64,000 bases of DNA, from positions 25,583 to 89,582 of the forward strand of contig NZ_OLMK01000013.1 in NCBI RefSeq assembly GCF_900290235.1, given 5' to 3'. Positions 57,083-64,000 of the stretch are shown here, piece by piece. The translations under genes and the position numbers were made by a program. The notes below the pieces were generated by a model, which was given only the letters and a program-made list of their open reading frames with translations, made no database searches and was not told the DNA's origin. The DNA comes from Streptomyces sp. MA5143a. GTDB taxonomy: Bacteria > Actinomycetota > Actinomycetes > Streptomycetales > Streptomycetaceae. Every line of letters begins with the position of its first letter. Positions within the stretch are counted from its first letter, which is position 1.

Positions 57083-58008
57083 CCACCCCGCCGCCCGCCC
57101 TGCTCATCGCCGGTCATGGCACCCGGGACGATGCCGGAGCCGAGGCGTTCCGCGACTTCGTCCGGGAGCTGGGGCGCCGCCACCCCGAACTGCCCGTCGC
57201 GGGCGGCTTCATCGAGCTGTCCCCGCCGCCGCTGGGCGAGGCCGTGGCCGACCTGGTGGAGCGGGGTGTGCGGCGGTTCGCCGCCGTCCCGCTGATGCTG
57301 GTGTCCGCCGGGCACGCCAAGGGCGACATCCCGGCGGCGCTGGCCCGCGAGAAGGAGCGGCACCCGGGGATCTCGTACACCTACGGCCGTCCGCTGGGCC
57401 CGCACCCGGCGCTGTTGAGCGTGCTGGAGCGACGGCTGGACGAGGCGCTCGGCGGTGCGGGCCGCAGCCCCGAGGACCGTGCCGATGTGACCGTGCTGCT
57501 GGTGGGGCGCGGCTCGACCGACCCGGACGCCAACGCCGAGGTGTTCAAGGCGGCCCGGCTGCTGTGGGAGGGGCGCGGATACGCGGGCGTGGAGACGGCG
57601 TTCGTGTCGCTGGCGGCGCCGGACGTGCCGAGCGGTCTCGACCGGTGCGTACGGCTCGGCGCCAAGCGGATCGTGGTGCTGCCGTACTTCCTGTTCACCG
57701 GCATCCTGCCGGACCGGGTGCGGCAGCAGACCGAGGGCTGGGCTGCCGCGCACCCGGAGATCGAGGTACGGTCGGCCGATGTCATCGGTCCGGAACCGGA
57801 GTTGCTCGATCTGGTCATGGAGCGCTACCGGGAGGCCCTGGAGGGTGATCTGCGGATGAACTGCGACTCCTGCGTCTACCGGATCGCGCTGCCCGGGTTC
57901 GAGGACAAGGTGGGGATGCCGCAGCAGCCGCACTTCCACCCGGACGACGACGGGCACCACCACGGCCACCACCACCACGGGGGACACACGCACTCCCATG
58001 CACACTGA
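57079..58008 (+). CDS. cbiX: Sirohydrochlorin chelatase CbiX-like, with His-rich tail
   Basis: A 309-residue protein with two CbiX-type domains: LLIAGHGTRDDAGAEAFRDF with LMLVSAGHAKGDIP, then LLVGRGSTDPDANAEVFKA with VVLPYFLFTGILPDRVRQQ. MNCDSCVYR could bind a metal or cluster. The C-terminal 25 residues hold 13 His (HHHGHHHHGGHTHSHAH), a likely metal store. Family reaction: cobalt insertion into sirohydrochlorin. GAGGAG lies 5 bases before GTG 57079. Confidence 0.93.
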   Translation: MTTPPPALLIAGHGTRDDAGAEAFRDFVRELGRRHPELPVAGGFIELSPPPLGEAVADLVERGVRRFAAVPLMLVSAGHAKGDIPAALAREKERHPGISYTYGRPLGPHPALLSVLERRLDEALGGAGRSPEDRADVTVLLVGRGSTDPDANAEVFKAARLLWEGRGYAGVETAFVSLAAPDVPSGLDRCVRLGAKRIVVLPYFLFTGILPDRVRQQTEGWAAAHPEIEVRSADVIGPEPELLDLVMERYREALEGDLRMNCDSCVYRIALPGFEDKVGMPQQPHFHPDDDGHHHGHHHHGGHTHSHAH

Positions 58009-59083
58009 ACACCGGAGCGGTTCCCGGCATGCGGGCCACGACCTGCGGCATCACGGTGACGCCGAGGTGCGGGACGACGGGGCCGGGCTCACCGACCTCG
58101 CCGTGAACGTACGGGCCGGCACACCGCCCGCCTGGCTGCGGGAGCGGATCGCCGGGTCGCTGACCGGGCTGGCCGCCTACCCCGACGGGCGGTCCGCCCG
58201 GGCTGCGGTGGCCGCCCGGCACGGGCTGCCCGCCGAGCGGGTGCTGCTCACGGCGGGCGCCGCCGAGGCGTTCGTGCTGCTGGCGCGGGCCCTGAGGGTC
58301 CGTCGGCCGGTAGTGGTGCACCCGCAGTTCACGGAGCCCGAGGCGGCGCTGCGGGACGCCGGGCACAGCGTCGGCCGGGTGCTGCTGCGGGCGTCGGACG
58401 GCTTCCGGCTGGACCCGGAGGCCGTACCCGAGGACGCGGATCTGGTCGTCGTCGGCAACCCCACCAACCCGACGTCGGTGCTGCACCCGGCGGGGGCGAT
58501 CACACGGCTGGCCCGGCCGGGGCGGACGCTGGTGGTGGACGAGGCGTTCATGGACGCGGTGCCGGGCGAGCGGGAGGCGCTGGCCGGGCGGACGGACGTG
58601 CCCGGTCTGGTGGTGCTGCGCAGCCTCACCAAGACGTGGGGCCTGGCCGGGCTACGGATCGGCTATGTCCTCGCCGCACCGGAGACGATCGAGGAGCTGG
58701 AGCGGGCGCAGCCGCTGTGGCCGGTGTCGACGCCGGCGCTGGCGGCGGCCGAGGCGTGCGTGTCCGAGCGGGCGCTGGCGGAGGCGGCCGACGCGGCGTA
58801 CCGCGTCGCCGCCGACCGGGACCATCTGGTGGCGGGTCTCAAGGAGTTCGCGCCGGACGGCCTGACCGTCGCCGAGCCCGCCGAAGGGCCGTTCGTCCTC
58901 GTCAGCCTGGATCGCGCTCCGGCCGTGCGCCGCTATCTGCGGACCCTGGGGTTCGCGGTGCGCCGGGGCGACACCTTCCCCGGCCTGGACGAGAACTGGC
59001 TGCGGCTGGCGGTCCGTGACCGAACGACGGTCAACAACTTCCTTCAGGCGCTGGACCAGGCGATGACGCTGGCGGACCGTTGA
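57998..59083 (+). CDS. cobC: Threonine-phosphate decarboxylase-like aminotransferase CobC
   Basis: A 361-residue PLP fold-type I protein. The PLP lysine is in RSLTKTWGLAGLRIGYVLA, with DEAFMDAVPGERE for the Asp and VGNPTNPTSVLHP for phosphate/PLP binding. CobC/CobD-type enzymes make the aminopropanol side chain by decarboxylating threonine phosphate. It overlaps cbiX by 11 bp and ends the cluster. Confidence 0.9.
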   Translation: MHTEHRSGSRHAGHDLRHHGDAEVRDDGAGLTDLAVNVRAGTPPAWLRERIAGSLTGLAAYPDGRSARAAVAARHGLPAERVLLTAGAAEAFVLLARALRVRRPVVVHPQFTEPEAALRDAGHSVGRVLLRASDGFRLDPEAVPEDADLVVVGNPTNPTSVLHPAGAITRLARPGRTLVVDEAFMDAVPGEREALAGRTDVPGLVVLRSLTKTWGLAGLRIGYVLAAPETIEELERAQPLWPVSTPALAAAEACVSERALAEAADAAYRVAADRDHLVAGLKEFAPDGLTVAEPAEGPFVLVSLDRAPAVRRYLRTLGFAVRRGDTFPGLDENWLRLAVRDRTTVNNFLQALDQAMTLADR

Positions 59084-59137
59084 GCGGAGGGGGCTCGACG
59101 GTCCGCCGGCGGATCCTGCGGCGCGGGTGCTACCGGG

Positions 59138-59791
59138 TCAGCACTGCGAGCTGTGCTTGCAGTGCAGCTTCACGCCCATCTTGTGGCTGAAGTCCTGCCA
59201 CTTGCCGCGCGCGAAGGACTTGTTGACCCCGTCGGGCACGCTCGGCTTGGCGACGTAGGCCCAGACGTGGAGCATCAGGTACCCGGTGCTCTTCTCGTTG
59301 TAGAACTGGAAGTACACCTTGGAGCCGGCGCCGTCGAAGTGGCCCTTCTGCGCGACGAAGTACCAGCCGTTCGCCACGCCCTTCGAGTAGAACTTGACGG
59401 GCGCGTTCTTGCAGCCGAAGGGACCTGCCGCGCAGGCCTTCAGCTTGATCAGCTGGCCTTCCTTCGGGTACGCCTTCGGCGCGTTCTTGACCGGGAACGT
59501 GCAGTTGAAGCACTTCTTGAGTTCCTGGATGGCCTCGGCGGGCTTCCAGGGCCGCCCGATGTACTTGGCGTTGTTGGGCTTGACGTGGAGGCGCCAGTCG
59601 TAGAGCTTGCGGAGCTTGACGGCGGCCGCGGCCGTCGTGTCCTGCTGGGCGGCCGTCGTCTCGGCCTTCTTGGCGACGGGAGCGCCGCTGCTGGCGGACG
59701 CGGCGCCGGCGGGGGCGAGGACGGCGAGCATGGCGGCCCCCGCGACCGCCAGGTTCGACAGTCTGCGGAGAAGAGGGGAACGGTTGGGCAC
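59138..59791 (-). CDS. Secreted Cys-containing protein of unknown function
   Basis: A 217-residue protein with a signal peptide (RRLSNLAVAGAAMLAVLAPA, then AGAASASS). The mature part has an Ala/Thr-rich leader, then a Lys-rich domain with Cys pairs (KKCFNCTF, CAAGPFGC, LHCKHSSQC) likely forming disulphides. GTG 59791 has GGGAGG 5 bases upstream; an earlier in-frame start lacks one. No family recognised. Confidence 0.75.
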   Translation of the reverse strand: MPNRSPLLRRLSNLAVAGAAMLAVLAPAGAASASSGAPVAKKAETTAAQQDTTAAAAVKLRKLYDWRLHVKPNNAKYIGRPWKPAEAIQELKKCFNCTFPVKNAPKAYPKEGQLIKLKACAAGPFGCKNAPVKFYSKGVANGWYFVAQKGHFDGAGSKVYFQFYNEKSTGYLMLHVWAYVAKPSVPDGVNKSFARGKWQDFSHKMGVKLHCKHSSQC

Positions 59792-59933
59792 GGAAGCCTC
59801 CCTGGTGCTGGACGGAACATTCGGGACGGGCGTGCGGTGCGCAACCAACCTAGAGAGCGGGCGAGTTCCCGGAAATTGTCCCTTCGGCCACTGCCCTTGA
59901 GGCCCTGTCCCGCAGGGGAGGCGTCGAGAGGTG

Positions 59934-61025
59934 TCAGGCGGTGACCGTGCCGTTCAGCACGACCCGCAGGGGCGCCGCCAGGGCGCGGACGTCGTCGCGG
60001 GGGTCCTCGGCGTAGACGACGAGGTCCGCCGGGGCGCCCTCCTCCAGGCCGGGGCGGCCGAGCCAGGTCCGGGCGTCCCAGGTGGTCGCGGCGAGGGCCC
60101 GGAGCGGGGGGATGCCGGCCTTGACCAGTTCGGCCACCTCGTCGGCGACCAGGCCGTGCGGGAGGCTGCCGCCGGCGTCGGTGCCGACGAAGACGGGGAT
60201 CCCGGCGTCGTAGGCGTTGCGGACGGTGTCGTAGCGGCGCTCGTACAGGTTCCTCATGTGGGCGGACCAGACGGGGAACCGGGCCTCGCCGCCCTCGGCG
60301 AGCTTCGGGAACGTGGCGATGTTGACCAGGGTGGGGACGATCGCGACGCCGCGGGAGGCGAACAGCGGGATCAGGTCGTCGGTGAGGCCCGTGGCGTGTT
60401 CGACGCAGTCGATGCCCGCCTCGACGAGGTCGCGCAGCGAGGACTCGGCGAAACAGTGGGCCGTGACGCGGGCGCCCAGGCGGTGGGCCTCGGCGATCGC
60501 CGCCTCGACCGCGCCGCGCGGCCAGCACGCCGCGAGGTCGCCCACCTCGCGGTCGATCCAGTCGCCGACCAGCTTCACCCACCCGTCACCGCGCCGGGCC
60601 TCCCGGCCGACGTACGCGACGAGGTCGTCCGGCTCGATCTCGTGGGCGTAGCCGCGGATGTAGCGCCGGGTACGGGCGATGTGCCGGCCGGCGCGGATGA
60701 TCTTCGGGAGGTCGTCGCGGTCGTCGACCCAGCGGGTGTCGGACGGGGAGCCCGCGTCCCGGATCAGGAGGGTGCCGGCGTCGCGGTCGGTCAGGGCCTG
60801 CTTCTCCGCGGTGCCGGCGTCGACCGGCCCGTGCGCGCCGAGACCGACATGGCAGTGGGCGTCGACGAGACCGGGCAGCGCCCACCCCTCCACGGTCCGC
60901 ACGTCCCGCGCGGTGGCGGGACGGTCGTAGGAGACCCGGCCGTCCACGACCCACAGCTCGTCCCGAACCTCGTCGGGCCCGACGAGGACCCGCCCCTTCA
61001 CACGCAGCACAGCACGCTCGTTCAT
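59934..61025 (-). CDS. Amidohydrolase family protein
   Basis: A 363-residue metal-dependent hydrolase of the amidohydrolase superfamily. Metal ligands are visible in LVDAHCHVG (HxH), VKLVGDWID (Lys), TAHCFAESS, CVEHATG and FVGTDAGGS (Asp). Subclass resembles imidazolonepropionase/prolidase-like amidohydrolases. Substrate unknown. ATG 61025 starts MNERAVLRVKGRVLVG. Confidence 0.87.
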   Translation of the reverse strand: MNERAVLRVKGRVLVGPDEVRDELWVVDGRVSYDRPATARDVRTVEGWALPGLVDAHCHVGLGAHGPVDAGTAEKQALTDRDAGTLLIRDAGSPSDTRWVDDRDDLPKIIRAGRHIARTRRYIRGYAHEIEPDDLVAYVGREARRGDGWVKLVGDWIDREVGDLAACWPRGAVEAAIAEAHRLGARVTAHCFAESSLRDLVEAGIDCVEHATGLTDDLIPLFASRGVAIVPTLVNIATFPKLAEGGEARFPVWSAHMRNLYERRYDTVRNAYDAGIPVFVGTDAGGSLPHGLVADEVAELVKAGIPPLRALAATTWDARTWLGRPGLEEGAPADLVVYAEDPRDDVRALAAPLRVVLNGTVTA

Positions 61026-61067
61026 ACCCGCACCCTAGCCAGACGCTTCCGCTGTGGCTCAGCGTTG

Positions 61068-61222
61068 TCGGGTGCGGGTGAGTGGGGGCTTGTCGCGCAG
61101 TTCCCCGCGCCCCTGAAGGGACGGGCCTGCGGCCCGCCCTTCAGGAAAAGCACGGGCGCAGCCCGGTCGCTTTTCAGGGGCGCGGGGAACTGCGCGAACG
61201 GCCCCCACCTCCCCGCACCCGA
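61068..61222. repeat. Dispersed palindromic intergenic repeat, copy B
   Basis: 155 bp, related to 19444-19598 and of the same length. Outer arms TCGGGTGCGGG/CCCGCACCCGA-like, inner arms CGCGCAGTTCCCCGCGCCCC (61094-61113) and GGGGCGCGGGGAACTGCGCG (61177-61196). Two extra hairpins lie in the centre (GAAGGG-CGGGCC and AAAAGC/GCTTTT). It separates the amidohydrolase from the ABC operon end. Confidence 0.85.
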
Positions 61223-61235
61223 CGAACGAACCCTT

Positions 61236-62045
61236 TCAGTCGCTCTTGCCCACCTGGTCCGACGTCTCCTCCTCCACCTCCGCCATCGCGGGGTCGAGGA
61301 GACGGGACAGGAAGTGGCGGGTGCGCTCGTGCCGGGGGGCGCCGATGACCTGCGCGGGCGCGCCGTCCTCGACGATCACGCCGCCGTCCATGAAGACGAC
61401 CCGGTCGGCGACCTCGCGGGCGAAGGTCATCTCATGGGTGACGACCATCATCGTCATACCCTCCTCCGCGAGCCTGCGCATCACCGCCAGGACGTCGCCC
61501 ACCAGTTCCGGGTCCAGCGCCGACGTCGGCTCGTCGAAGAGCATGACCTCGGGGCCCATGGACAGGGAGCGGGCGATCGCCACGCGCTGCTGCTGGCCGC
61601 CGGAGAGGGAGGAGGGGTAGGCGTCCGCCTTCTCGGCGAGACCGACCCGTTCCAGGTTCTCGGCGGCCACCCGCGCCGCCTGAGCCTTGCCCCGTCTGAG
61701 GACCCGGCGCTGCGGGAGCGTGAGGTTTTCGGTGACCGTGAGGTGCGGGAAGAGGTTGAACTGCTGGAAGACCATGCCGATACGGCGGCGTACGGCGTCG
61801 ATGTCGACGTCCGGGTCCGTCAGTTCGGTGCCGCCGACGAAGACCTGGCCCTTGGTGGGTTCCTCCAGGAGGTTCACACAGCGCAGCAGGGTCGATTTGC
61901 CGGAGCCGGACGGGCCGATGACGCAGACGACCTCGCCTCGGCCGATCTCCAGGTCGATGCCCTTGAGGACCTCGTTGTCGCCGAACGACTTGTGCAGGGC
62001 GCGGACCTGGATCTCGGGGTGTCCGCCCGGCGTCTTCGGGGTCAT
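61236..62045 (-). CDS. Polar amino acid ABC transporter, ATP-binding protein
   Basis: A 269-residue GlnQ/HisP-like ATPase. Walker [11 protein letters not shown]-loop [15 protein letters not shown], signature [12 protein letters not shown], Walker [15 protein letters not shown] and switch His in VVTHEM. Acidic tail. ATG overlaps the permease stop by 4 bp. Last gene of a three-gene importer operon. Confidence 0.94.
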   Translation of the reverse strand: MTPKTPGGHPEIQVRALHKSFGDNEVLKGIDLEIGRGEVVCVIGPSGSGKSTLLRCVNLLEEPTKGQVFVGGTELTDPDVDIDAVRRRIGMVFQQFNLFPHLTVTENLTLPQRRVLRRGKAQAARVAAENLERVGLAEKADAYPSSLSGGQQQRVAIARSLSMGPEVMLFDEPTSALDPELVGDVLAVMRRLAEEGMTMMVVTHEMTFAREVADRVVFMDGGVIVEDGAPAQVIGAPRHERTRHFLSRLLDPAMAEVEEETSDQVGKSD

Positions 62046-62875
62046 TTCACGGCCTCCTGGGCCTTCGCCTCCATACGGCGCACGACGAAGCCGAGCGGGA
62101 TGGTCACCAGCAGGTAGCACAGGCCGGCGACCAGGATCGGCGTGGAGTTGGCGGTGGTGCTGGCCAGGTCCCGCCCGTACTTGGACAGTTCGCGCTCCTC
62201 CAGGGTGACCCCGAGGAACAACACCAGCGAGGAGTCCTTGAAGAGGAGGACGAGTTCGTTGGTGAGCGGCGGGAGGATGATCCGGAACGCCTGCGGGATG
62301 ACGATCGAGACCATCGCGCGGGCCGGCGAGAACCCCAGCGAACGGGCCGCCTCCATCTGCCCCTTGGGGACGGCCTGGATGCCCGCGCGGATCGTCTCCG
62401 CCATGTACGCCGCCGCGACCAGGCCCAGCGCCAGGGCGACCTTGCCATAGGTGCCGCCGACGATCTCCGTGCCCGGGAAGGCCAGCGGGACGGCGACGCC
62501 GATGAAGATGAAGATCAGCAGGGCGGGCAGACCACGGAAGATCTCGATGTACACGCCGGCGAACCAGCGGTACGGGCCGACCGACGACAGCCGCATCAGG
62601 GCGATCACCATGCCGAGCACCAGGCCGACGGCGAAGCCGGACAGGGTGTAGAGCACGGTGTTCTTCAGTGCCAGCGTGATGACGTCCGGGAACATCTGCT
62701 CGGCGATGTCCGCCTGCGCGAACTGGTTCTTCAGCCGGCCCCAGTCCGCCGAGACCGCGAAGGCGATCACGGCGGCGACGAAGACGACGTACTGCGCGCC
62801 GCGCGACAGACCGCGCTTCTGCCGTCGGGTCAGCCCCTTCTTCCTGGGCTGGACCACCGCGTCCGTGTCGGCCAT
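62042..62875 (-). CDS. Polar amino acid ABC transporter, permease
   Basis: A 277-residue HisMQ-type permease. The EAA loop is [20 protein letters not shown], with [20 protein letters not shown] and [20 protein letters not shown] typical of the family. About six helices. A single permease gene suggests a homodimer. It starts 3 bases after the binding-protein stop. Confidence 0.93.
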   Translation of the reverse strand: MADTDAVVQPRKKGLTRRQKRGLSRGAQYVVFVAAVIAFAVSADWGRLKNQFAQADIAEQMFPDVITLALKNTVLYTLSGFAVGLVLGMVIALMRLSSVGPYRWFAGVYIEIFRGLPALLIFIFIGVAVPLAFPGTEIVGGTYGKVALALGLVAAAYMAETIRAGIQAVPKGQMEAARSLGFSPARAMVSIVIPQAFRIILPPLTNELVLLFKDSSLVLFLGVTLEERELSKYGRDLASTTANSTPILVAGLCYLLVTIPLGFVVRRMEAKAQEAVK

Positions 62876-62878
62876 GGG

Positions 62879-63730
62879 TCAGGAGGCGGACGGGGAGGCG
62901 GACGCGGCGCTCTCGTCGTACGGGCCGATCCACTTCTCGTACAGCTCGCGGTAGGTCCCGTCGGACCTGGCCTCGGAGAGCGCCTTGTTGATGGCGGCGA
63001 GGAGCTTGGTGTTGCCCTTCTTGACCGTGAAGCCGTACTGCTCACCGGTGTTGATGTTGTCCGCGACCTCGAAGGCGTCGGCGTTGGCCTTGTCCTTCAG
63101 CCAGCCCTGGACGACGGGGTAGTCGATGACGACGGCGTCGACCTGGCCGGAGCGCAGTCCGTTGAGGACGGCGTCGGAGGACTCGAAGGAGACCGGGTCG
63201 AGGCCCTGGCTCTTGGCGTAGTCCTCGCCGGTGGTCTGCGCCTGGGCGCCGACCTTCTTGCCCTTGAGGTCCGCGAAGGAGTTGATCCCGGCGCCCTTGT
63301 CGGCGAGGACGGCCTGGGTGGCGTCGAAGTACGGGTCGGAGAAGTCGACGTTCTTCTTGCGCTCGTCGGTGATCGTCATACCGGCGGCGGCGAGGTCGCA
63401 CTCACCGGAGTTCAGGAAGGCGCCCGTCTTGAAGTTCTCGAACGGGGTGTCGAGGATGTCCTGCTTCACGCCCAGGTCCTTGGCGACGAGGTCGATCAGC
63501 GCGACGTCGAAGCCCTGCACCTTGCCGTCGATCTCCGACTGGAACGGCGGGTACGGGAGGTGCGTGCACGTGGTCAACTGGCCCGCCTTGACCAGTTCGA
63601 CCCCGCCGGCGGCCGTCTTGGTGCCGCTGCCGCCGTCGTCGGTCGAGGTGCAACCGGCCACGAGCAGCAGTCCGGCCGCGGCGGTGGTGGCGGCCAGGAT
63701 GCGGGTCCGGCGTGCGGGGACCGAGTTCAC
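62879..63730 (-). CDS. Polar amino acid ABC transporter, substrate-binding lipoprotein
   Basis: A 283-residue family 3 binding protein. Lipobox LVAGC with Cys27 after an Arg-rich start (ARRTRILAA, a possible twin-arginine signal). Domain motifs are [40 protein letters not shown] and [23 protein letters not shown] 63730 has AGGAGG 7 bases upstream; ATG 63760 would lie on the -10 box. Ligand likely a polar amino acid, not determined. Confidence 0.93.
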   Translation of the reverse strand: MNSVPARRTRILAATTAAAGLLLVAGCTSTDDGGSGTKTAAGGVELVKAGQLTTCTHLPYPPFQSEIDGKVQGFDVALIDLVAKDLGVKQDILDTPFENFKTGAFLNSGECDLAAAGMTITDERKKNVDFSDPYFDATQAVLADKGAGINSFADLKGKKVGAQAQTTGEDYAKSQGLDPVSFESSDAVLNGLRSGQVDAVVIDYPVVQGWLKDKANADAFEVADNINTGEQYGFTVKKGNTKLLAAINKALSEARSDGTYRELYEKWIGPYDESAASASPSAS

Positions 63731-63763
63731 GGGGAGACCTCCTGTGGGGAACGTAGGCATCCG

Positions 63764-63793
63764 ATTATAAGGAGATGTTTGACTTACTCAAAC
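63764..63793 (-). promoter_or_regulatory. Promoter and operator-like palindrome of the ABC importer operon
   Basis: Minus strand: -35 TTGAGT (63786-63791), 16-base spacer, -10 TATAAT (63764-63769). The palindrome GTTTGA-N5-TCAAAC (63777-63793) overlaps the -35, a typical repressor position. The predicted start near 63757 gives a 27-base leader, which supports GTG 63730. Confidence 0.8.
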
Positions 63794-64000
63794 CAATCCG
63801 ATGGCCACTGGGCCGTTCAGCCTCAGAAGTCATCGGTGCGGGGCGGCAGATGCTCTCGGATTCAGGGGGCGGGGATCGTCGGACGGTGCTGCCGGACGCG
63901 CCGATTACGCTCGACCTGTGTCGACCCGGGTCGGCCCACCCTGGACACCATCTACCGTTCCTTGATACTGAGCGGGAGTGGGTCCTGTTGCCAGGACTGG
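63794..64000. other. Window end without supported gene
   Basis: 207 bases to the edge. No ORF with coding-like codon use is complete here. The last ~40 bases may lead into a gene outside the window. Confidence 0.4.

Noticed and set aside
53775..57107. An 1110-codon open frame on the minus strand across cobL-cobJ
   Set aside because: Low-complexity Arg/Pro/Ser product antisense to well-conserved cobalamin enzymes.
63731..63760. ATG 63760 as start of the binding protein
   Set aside because: It lies 4 bases from the TATAAT box and upstream of the predicted transcription start, and has no ribosome site; GTG 63730 follows AGGAGG.

Overview
The window is high-GC actinobacterial DNA and looks like a Streptomyces chromosome core region. 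The base composition, GTG starts, ATGA/GTGA overlaps and gene order all resemble what I recall of the S. coelicolor SCO1817-SCO1862 neighbourhood: tyrS, moaA, a symporter pair, a GATC-binding nucleoid protein, pitH2 and a cobalamin cluster. I see no rRNA, tRNA, CRISPR array, prophage or transposase gene.

Layout. 1-7.3 kb: end of a TldE-type peptidase gene, tyrS, small membrane or zinc-binding proteins, moaA, and a DUF485-plus-symporter operon. 7.7-10.9 kb: two tandem secreted subtilases. 11-18.3 kb: a CoA transferase, a CopD-like membrane protein, a lysoplasmalogenase/sterol-desaturase pair, a frameshifted gene remnant, a DEDDh-BRCT exonuclease, a Cys-rich small protein and SURF1, whose stop codon lies at the edge of an 86-bp palindromic MITE-like element. 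18.4-27.6 kb: an unknown helical-repeat protein, cstA with its YbdD partner, a divergent symporter/sigma-factor operon, a GH15 trehalase-like enzyme and an atypical SDR. 27.6-30.9 kb: an Asp23/AmaP envelope-stress operon and a divergent gene. 30.9-40.8 kb: a crotonase, gbn, an ABC-F ATPase with a possible leaderless leader peptide, a VOC protein, an unknown protein, a hydrolase, a class II aldolase, and pitH2 behind a PHO box.

41.0-59.1 kb is a cobalamin locus. A B12 riboswitch and a 19-codon ORF precede cobD-cobQ-cobN-chlID-cobO-cobB-cobI. A ZIP transporter runs antisense, followed by cobM-cobL-cbiG/cobJ-(52-codon ORF)-cbiX-cobC. Almost every junction overlaps by 4 bp. Both CobN-type and CbiX-type cobalt chelatases are encoded, and CbiG is fused to CobJ, so the route mixes aerobic and anaerobic components. 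cobA, cobH, cobK and the late nucleotide-loop genes are not in the window. 59.1-64 kb: a secreted Cys-rich protein, an amidohydrolase and a polar amino-acid ABC importer with a clear promoter and operator-like palindrome.

The most interesting undescribed-looking items are small. They are the leader ORF between the B12 riboswitch and cobD, the His/Pro-rich ORF wedged between cobJ and cbiX, the seven-codon leaderless ORF before the ABC-F gene, the MITE that ends SURF1, and the frameshifted remnant near 15.8 kb.
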